From CAYXSX01 sp964467925 (GTDB lineage: Bacteria > Pseudomonadota > Alphaproteobacteria > Micavibrionales > Micavibrionaceae), in the NCBI GenBank assembly GCA_964467925.1, contig CAYXSX010000001.1:1-64000 (forward strand): 64,000 nt of DNA, in the 5' to 3' direction. The position numbers and the translations under genes are program-made. Below, in pieces: positions 60,401 to 64,000 of this stretch. Numbering within the stretch: position 1 is the first letter of the stretch; each line of letters starts with the position of its first letter. The notes beneath the pieces are model-generated. The model had not been told where the DNA came from and did not search any database. It saw only the letters and a list, made by a program, of their open reading frames with translations.

Positions 60401-61327
60401 TTAAAGCATTTCACGCGGATCAAATCTTATGACGGTGACCTTCCAGCTTTCATATTTATCCGGCGGCAAGGCCAAGGGCGAACAACGGGGATTACGCAGA
60501 GCCCGCAAAGCCGCATCGGCGGCAGCGCGGTAATGCGGGTTGGCGGCGTTCAACCCCTCGTTAATCACGCGGGCGGAATTTACCGTGCGGTCGGGATTAA
60601 CGATCACGCGAACCTCGACCACCAGATTTTCGGCGTATTTTGCACCGGCCAGAACGTTCCAGCATTTTGCCATCTGCGCGCGCAACGCCTCTTCCTCACT
60701 CACCGTAATACGGGCGGCCACGGGTGCCTGCGGCGAAGGTTTATCGGGCTGCGATTCCAGTTCCGGTGAATCGTTTTTCGCAACTGATTCATCTAGGTTC
60801 GGCGTCAGGTTTTTCAACAGCGTCTGGAAATCATTCGCTTTCTCTTTCGGCTTTTCCGGTTTTTTGGTCGCCGGCTTTGGAGCGGGCGGGGGCGGTTTTT
60901 TCTGCTCTTCCGGTTTCTTTATATCTTTTCGCTCAAGCGGTTCAGGCGCGGGCGGCGGCGGCACATCCTCCACCGCTTCGGAAGCATCGGGAGCCTTGGG
61001 CGAGCTTAAATCGGGAGGCGCCTCCGCGGTCATGGGCGGGGGCTTATACGCCTCGGGCGGTGGCGGTTCCGTTTCTTGCGGCGGTTGTTCTTTGGGCATT
61101 TCGGTGAATGACGGTACGCGGTCGGTTTGGGTAAGCTCGTCAATATCGGCGATTTCCACGCTGATCGGATTTGAAATAGTCATAGGTTCTTTTTTGACAA
61201 AGGGCATGCCCATGGCAAAAACCAGAACGATAAAAAGGTGAAAGACGCCCGAGCCGAGCAAAGCCTTTAGCGAAAAATTCGGAGCTTCTCTTAAATCGAG
61301 ACGAGATCTGAGCGCCGGGGCGTGCAT
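60401..61327 (-). CDS. tolA: TolA-like energy transducer
   Basis: The 308 residues have one N-terminal membrane helix (about 26-44), a Pro/Glu/Lys-rich periplasmic linker (about 70-200; repeated PPPP, KPEEQKK, PKPATKKPEK), and a C-terminal TolA/TonB-like domain with MAKCWNVLAG and LRNPRCSPLALPPDKY. It transmits the TolQR proton-driven force to TolB and Pal. The linker is rich in proline rather than the Ala/Lys helix of E. coli TolA. Position between tolR and tolB supports the assignment. Confidence 0.92.
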   Translation of the reverse strand: MHAPALRSRLDLREAPNFSLKALLGSGVFHLFIVLVFAMGMPFVKKEPMTISNPISVEIADIDELTQTDRVPSFTEMPKEQPPQETEPPPPEAYKPPPMTAEAPPDLSSPKAPDASEAVEDVPPPPAPEPLERKDIKKPEEQKKPPPPAPKPATKKPEKPKEKANDFQTLLKNLTPNLDESVAKNDSPELESQPDKPSPQAPVAARITVSEEEALRAQMAKCWNVLAGAKYAENLVVEVRVIVNPDRTVNSARVINEGLNAANPHYRAAADAALRALRNPRCSPLALPPDKYESWKVTVIRFDPREML

Positions 61328-61334
61328 TTGCGGC

Positions 61335-61784
61335 CTACCTTCCGCCCCCGGGTTCAGAGATCAGGGCGACCTTGTTAAACCCGGCCCCATTTACGGCGCC
61401 GATAACCTGCATCACCATGCCGTAGGAAATGGCCTGATCACCGCGGATATAGATGCGCCGGTCCACCTGCCCTTGCGTCATCGCGGCCAGAAGCGGCACA
61501 AGGCGCTCGCGCTTGACCTCGCTTTCGCCGATATAAATAACGCCATCAGCCGTAACAGTAATCTCGATGGGTTTGTTGTCTTCGTCGCTGATCGCCTTGG
61601 CTTCGGTATTGGGAAGATCGACAGGAACTCCGGCGGTCAAAAGCGGCGCTGCCACCATAAAGACGATCAAAAGCACCAGCATCACATCGACAAACGGGGT
61701 GACGTTGATCTCCGCCATCGGACGGTAAGAACCGCCCGAACGCCGCCCGCGTGATCGCGTTTTTGTGGTGAGTGTCGCCGCCAT
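61335..61784 (-). CDS. tolR: biopolymer transport protein TolR
   Basis: An ExbD/TolR protein of 149 residues: basic N-terminus, one membrane helix with the proton-path Asp in INVTPFVDVMLVLLIVFMV, and a periplasmic domain (VDLPNTEAKAI, EITVTADGVIYI). It forms the stator with TolQ. Gaps to tolQ (4 bp) and tolA (7 bp) show a tight operon. Confidence 0.96.
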   Translation of the reverse strand: MAATLTTKTRSRGRRSGGSYRPMAEINVTPFVDVMLVLLIVFMVAAPLLTAGVPVDLPNTEAKAISDEDNKPIEITVTADGVIYIGESEVKRERLVPLLAAMTQGQVDRRIYIRGDQAISYGMVMQVIGAVNGAGFNKVALISEPGGGR

Positions 61785-61788
61785 TTAT

Positions 61789-62538
<750 letters not shown>

Positions 62539-62949
62539 TTACGTTTCCAGAAATTGTTCAAATTCGTTTTTGACCTTTTCCGGTAACCGCACCGGCTTTA
62601 AGGTTTTACTATCTACGCATACGATAACGACCTGCATGTCACAAATGACCTCGCCGTCGCGCTCCAGGCATTGATGCATGATGAAACTAGTATTTTTCAG
62701 GGCGGAAATCGAGGTCTTTAATGAACATAAATCATCTAAATGCGCGGTCTTAAGATAATCGATTTCGACATGGCGCACTACGAAAATCATTCCCAGTTCT
62801 TTTGAAAGCGTGGAATTTTCATGACCCAAGCTGCGCAAGAACTCGGTGCGGCCACGCTCGGCGAATTTCAGGTAATTAGCATGGTACACGACGCCGCCGG
62901 CATCGGTATCCTCGTAATATATGCGTACGGGAAGGGTGTGGGTGGTCAT
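62539..62949 (-). CDS. ybgC: acyl-CoA thioesterase YbgC (Tol-associated)
   Basis: A hot-dog-fold thioesterase of 136 residues. The active-site block YYEDTDAGGVVYHANYLKF with the catalytic Asp and the helix FAERGRTEFLR are typical. YbgC hydrolyses short acyl-CoA or acyl-ACP and is linked to Tol-Pal and phospholipid metabolism. Its start overlaps ruvB by 4 bp, and tolQ begins at the next base after its stop. Confidence 0.95.
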   Translation of the reverse strand: MTTHTLPVRIYYEDTDAGGVVYHANYLKFAERGRTEFLRSLGHENSTLSKELGMIFVVRHVEIDYLKTAHLDDLCSLKTSISALKNTSFIMHQCLERDGEVICDMQVVIVCVDSKTLKPVRLPEKVKNEFEQFLET

Positions 62950-63980
62950 TCGTCAAACAAATTTTCTTGAGAATTCACTTTAACTTCGATCCCTAAATAT
63001 TTGAAACCTTTAGAAGAAATACATCTGCCGCGAGGGGTTCTTTGCACCAATCCCTGCTGCATCAAATAAGGCTCTATCACGTCTTCGATCATATCGCGTT
63101 GCTCCGATAACGCGGCGGCGAGGGTTTCGACACCCACGGGCCCGCCGCCGTAATTTTCAGCGATACAGGCCATGTAACGCCGGTCCATCGAATCGAGGCC
63201 GCTGGCATCGACATCAAGACGGCGCAGGGCCTCATCGACTTTTTCTTTTGTGATCTCGCCCGATCCGGATGAGAAATCACGAACACGCCTTGTCAAACGC
63301 CCGGCGATACGGGGAGTTCCCCGCGAGCGTTTTGCCACTTCAAGCGCGCCCTCTTCGCTGAGGTTCATTTTCAAAATTCCGGCGCTGCGCTTGACGATAA
63401 GAGCGAGCTCCGCATCTTCGTAAAACTCGAGCCGCAAGGGAATACCGAAACGATCACGCAAGGGGTTGGTCAAAAGGCCGGAACGCGTGGTTGCACCCAC
63501 AAGCGTAAAGGGCACGAGGTCGATCTGGACAGAGCGGGCCGCAGGCCCCTCCCCGATAATCAGGTCGAGCTTGCGGTCCTCCATGGCCGGATACAGGATT
63601 TCCTCCACCGCCGGATTGAGGCGGTGAATTTCATCAATAAAGAGAACGTCATTCGGCTCCAGATTGGTCAGCAGAGCGGCCAGATCGCCGGACTTCGCGA
63701 TAACGGGGCCTGAAGTGGCGCGGAAACCGACGCCGAGTTCCTTGGCGACAATCTGCGCTAAGGTGGTTTTACCAAGGCCGGGCGGGCCGAAAAGCAGGAC
63801 GTGATCCATTGCCTCGCCGCGGGACCGGGCGGCCTCCACGAAAACACGCAAATTCGCGCGCAAACCCTCCTGCCCGATAAAGGCATCAAGCGTATCAGGG
63901 CGCAGAGGGTTTTCCTCCACCCCCTCGAATTCATGAGGTTCGCGATCAAGGTCGGTGTTTTTCATTGGCTCAATACTCAT
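62946..63980 (-). CDS. ruvB: Holliday junction branch migration helicase RuvB
   Basis: AAA+ motor of 344 residues that drives branch migration with RuvA. Walker A FGPPGLGKTTLAQ near 66, Walker B VLFIDEIHRLN, sensor 1 GATTRSG, the arginine-finger region RDRFGIPLRL, and a C-terminal winged helix (LMQQGLVQRTPRGR). The start ATG at 63980 overlaps the ruvA stop (ATGA) and has AAGGAG upstream; an alternative ATG is five codons in. Overlaps ybgC by 4 bp. Confidence 0.97.
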   Translation of the reverse strand: MSIEPMKNTDLDREPHEFEGVEENPLRPDTLDAFIGQEGLRANLRVFVEAARSRGEAMDHVLLFGPPGLGKTTLAQIVAKELGVGFRATSGPVIAKSGDLAALLTNLEPNDVLFIDEIHRLNPAVEEILYPAMEDRKLDLIIGEGPAARSVQIDLVPFTLVGATTRSGLLTNPLRDRFGIPLRLEFYEDAELALIVKRSAGILKMNLSEEGALEVAKRSRGTPRIAGRLTRRVRDFSSGSGEITKEKVDEALRRLDVDASGLDSMDRRYMACIAENYGGGPVGVETLAAALSEQRDMIEDVIEPYLMQQGLVQRTPRGRCISSKGFKYLGIEVKVNSQENLFDE

Positions 63981-64000
63981 GCACTTAGCTCCTTGAGCGC
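63977..64000 (-). CDS. ruvA: 3' end of ruvA (rest outside window)
   Basis: The last seven codons read ALKELSA then TGA, the stop overlapping the ruvB ATG as ATGA. A final ALKEL- or ALRELA-type tail is common for RuvA, and ruvA precedes ruvB in most bacteria. Only 24 bp are visible, so the call rests on context. Confidence 0.6.
   Translation of the reverse strand, partial: ALKELSA

Overview
The window is a stretch of alphaproteobacterial chromosome, roughly half GC and gene-dense, with no phage, transposase or CRISPR signature. The assignment rests on gene content and order: lpd-lipA-COQ10 protein, ntrY-ntrX-trkA-dat-hfq-hflX, rplU-rpmA-obgE-proB, proA-nadD-rsfS-rlmH-envC-ctpA-deacetylase-rppH, split b/b' ATP synthase subunits, a fused ispDF and a GANTC methyltransferase (CcrM). 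A deep-branching or Micavibrio/Rhodospirillales-like lineage fits, but this is inference.

Layout. 1-6 kb: end of lpd, an AT-rich orphan gene, lipA, a COQ10/RatA protein, then a minus-strand group (glycosyltransferase, pncC, pgpA, ispDF). 6-17 kb: ntrYX, trkA, D-amino acid transaminase, HAD phosphatase, hfq, hflX, then mazG and trkH on the minus strand. 17-26 kb: a secreted Cys-rich orphan, then a long minus-strand run (beta-lactamase-fold hydrolase, tatD, metG, holB, tmk, dacA, rlpA, mltB). 26-30 kb: tRNA-Ser(UGA), an unassigned structured gap, an EF-hand protein, a CBS/response regulator/histidine kinase cluster and a small orphan; the CBS gene and the small orphan share an upstream 14-bp motif. 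30-35 kb: pyrC, rplU-rpmA-obgE-proB, a small secreted protein. 35-51 kb: pepN, rnhB, ccrM, folB, mutY, dciA, efp, suhB, an OmpA-like protein, dsbA, smc and the F0 ATP synthase genes. 51-59 kb: proA, nadD (with a parS site), rsfS, rlmH, envC, ctpA, a deacetylase, rppH. 59-64 kb: minus-strand ruvAB-ybgC-tolQRAB.

Themes. Chromosome maintenance is well represented: a near-perfect parS inside nadD, smc, the helicase-loader family gene dciA, and ccrM preceded by eight GANTC sites in 111 bp. The parS suggests an origin-proximal location. Envelope biogenesis is a second theme: dacA, rlpA, mltB, envC, ctpA and the Tol genes. TrkA and TrkH supply both parts of a potassium uptake system.

The most unusual signals are palindromic repeats. 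Some lie between genes, but two are read through in frame inside pepN and rnhB, much as Rickettsia palindromic elements are. Others are a probable AUU start codon for rsfS, a compact candidate small transcript upstream of it, separation of proB from proA by about 16.5 kb with a palindromic element at one junction, and the absence of ntrBC next to ntrYX. I did not recognise a wholly new multi-gene system. The nearest candidate is the CBS/two-component/EF-hand locus at 26.6-30.1 kb.
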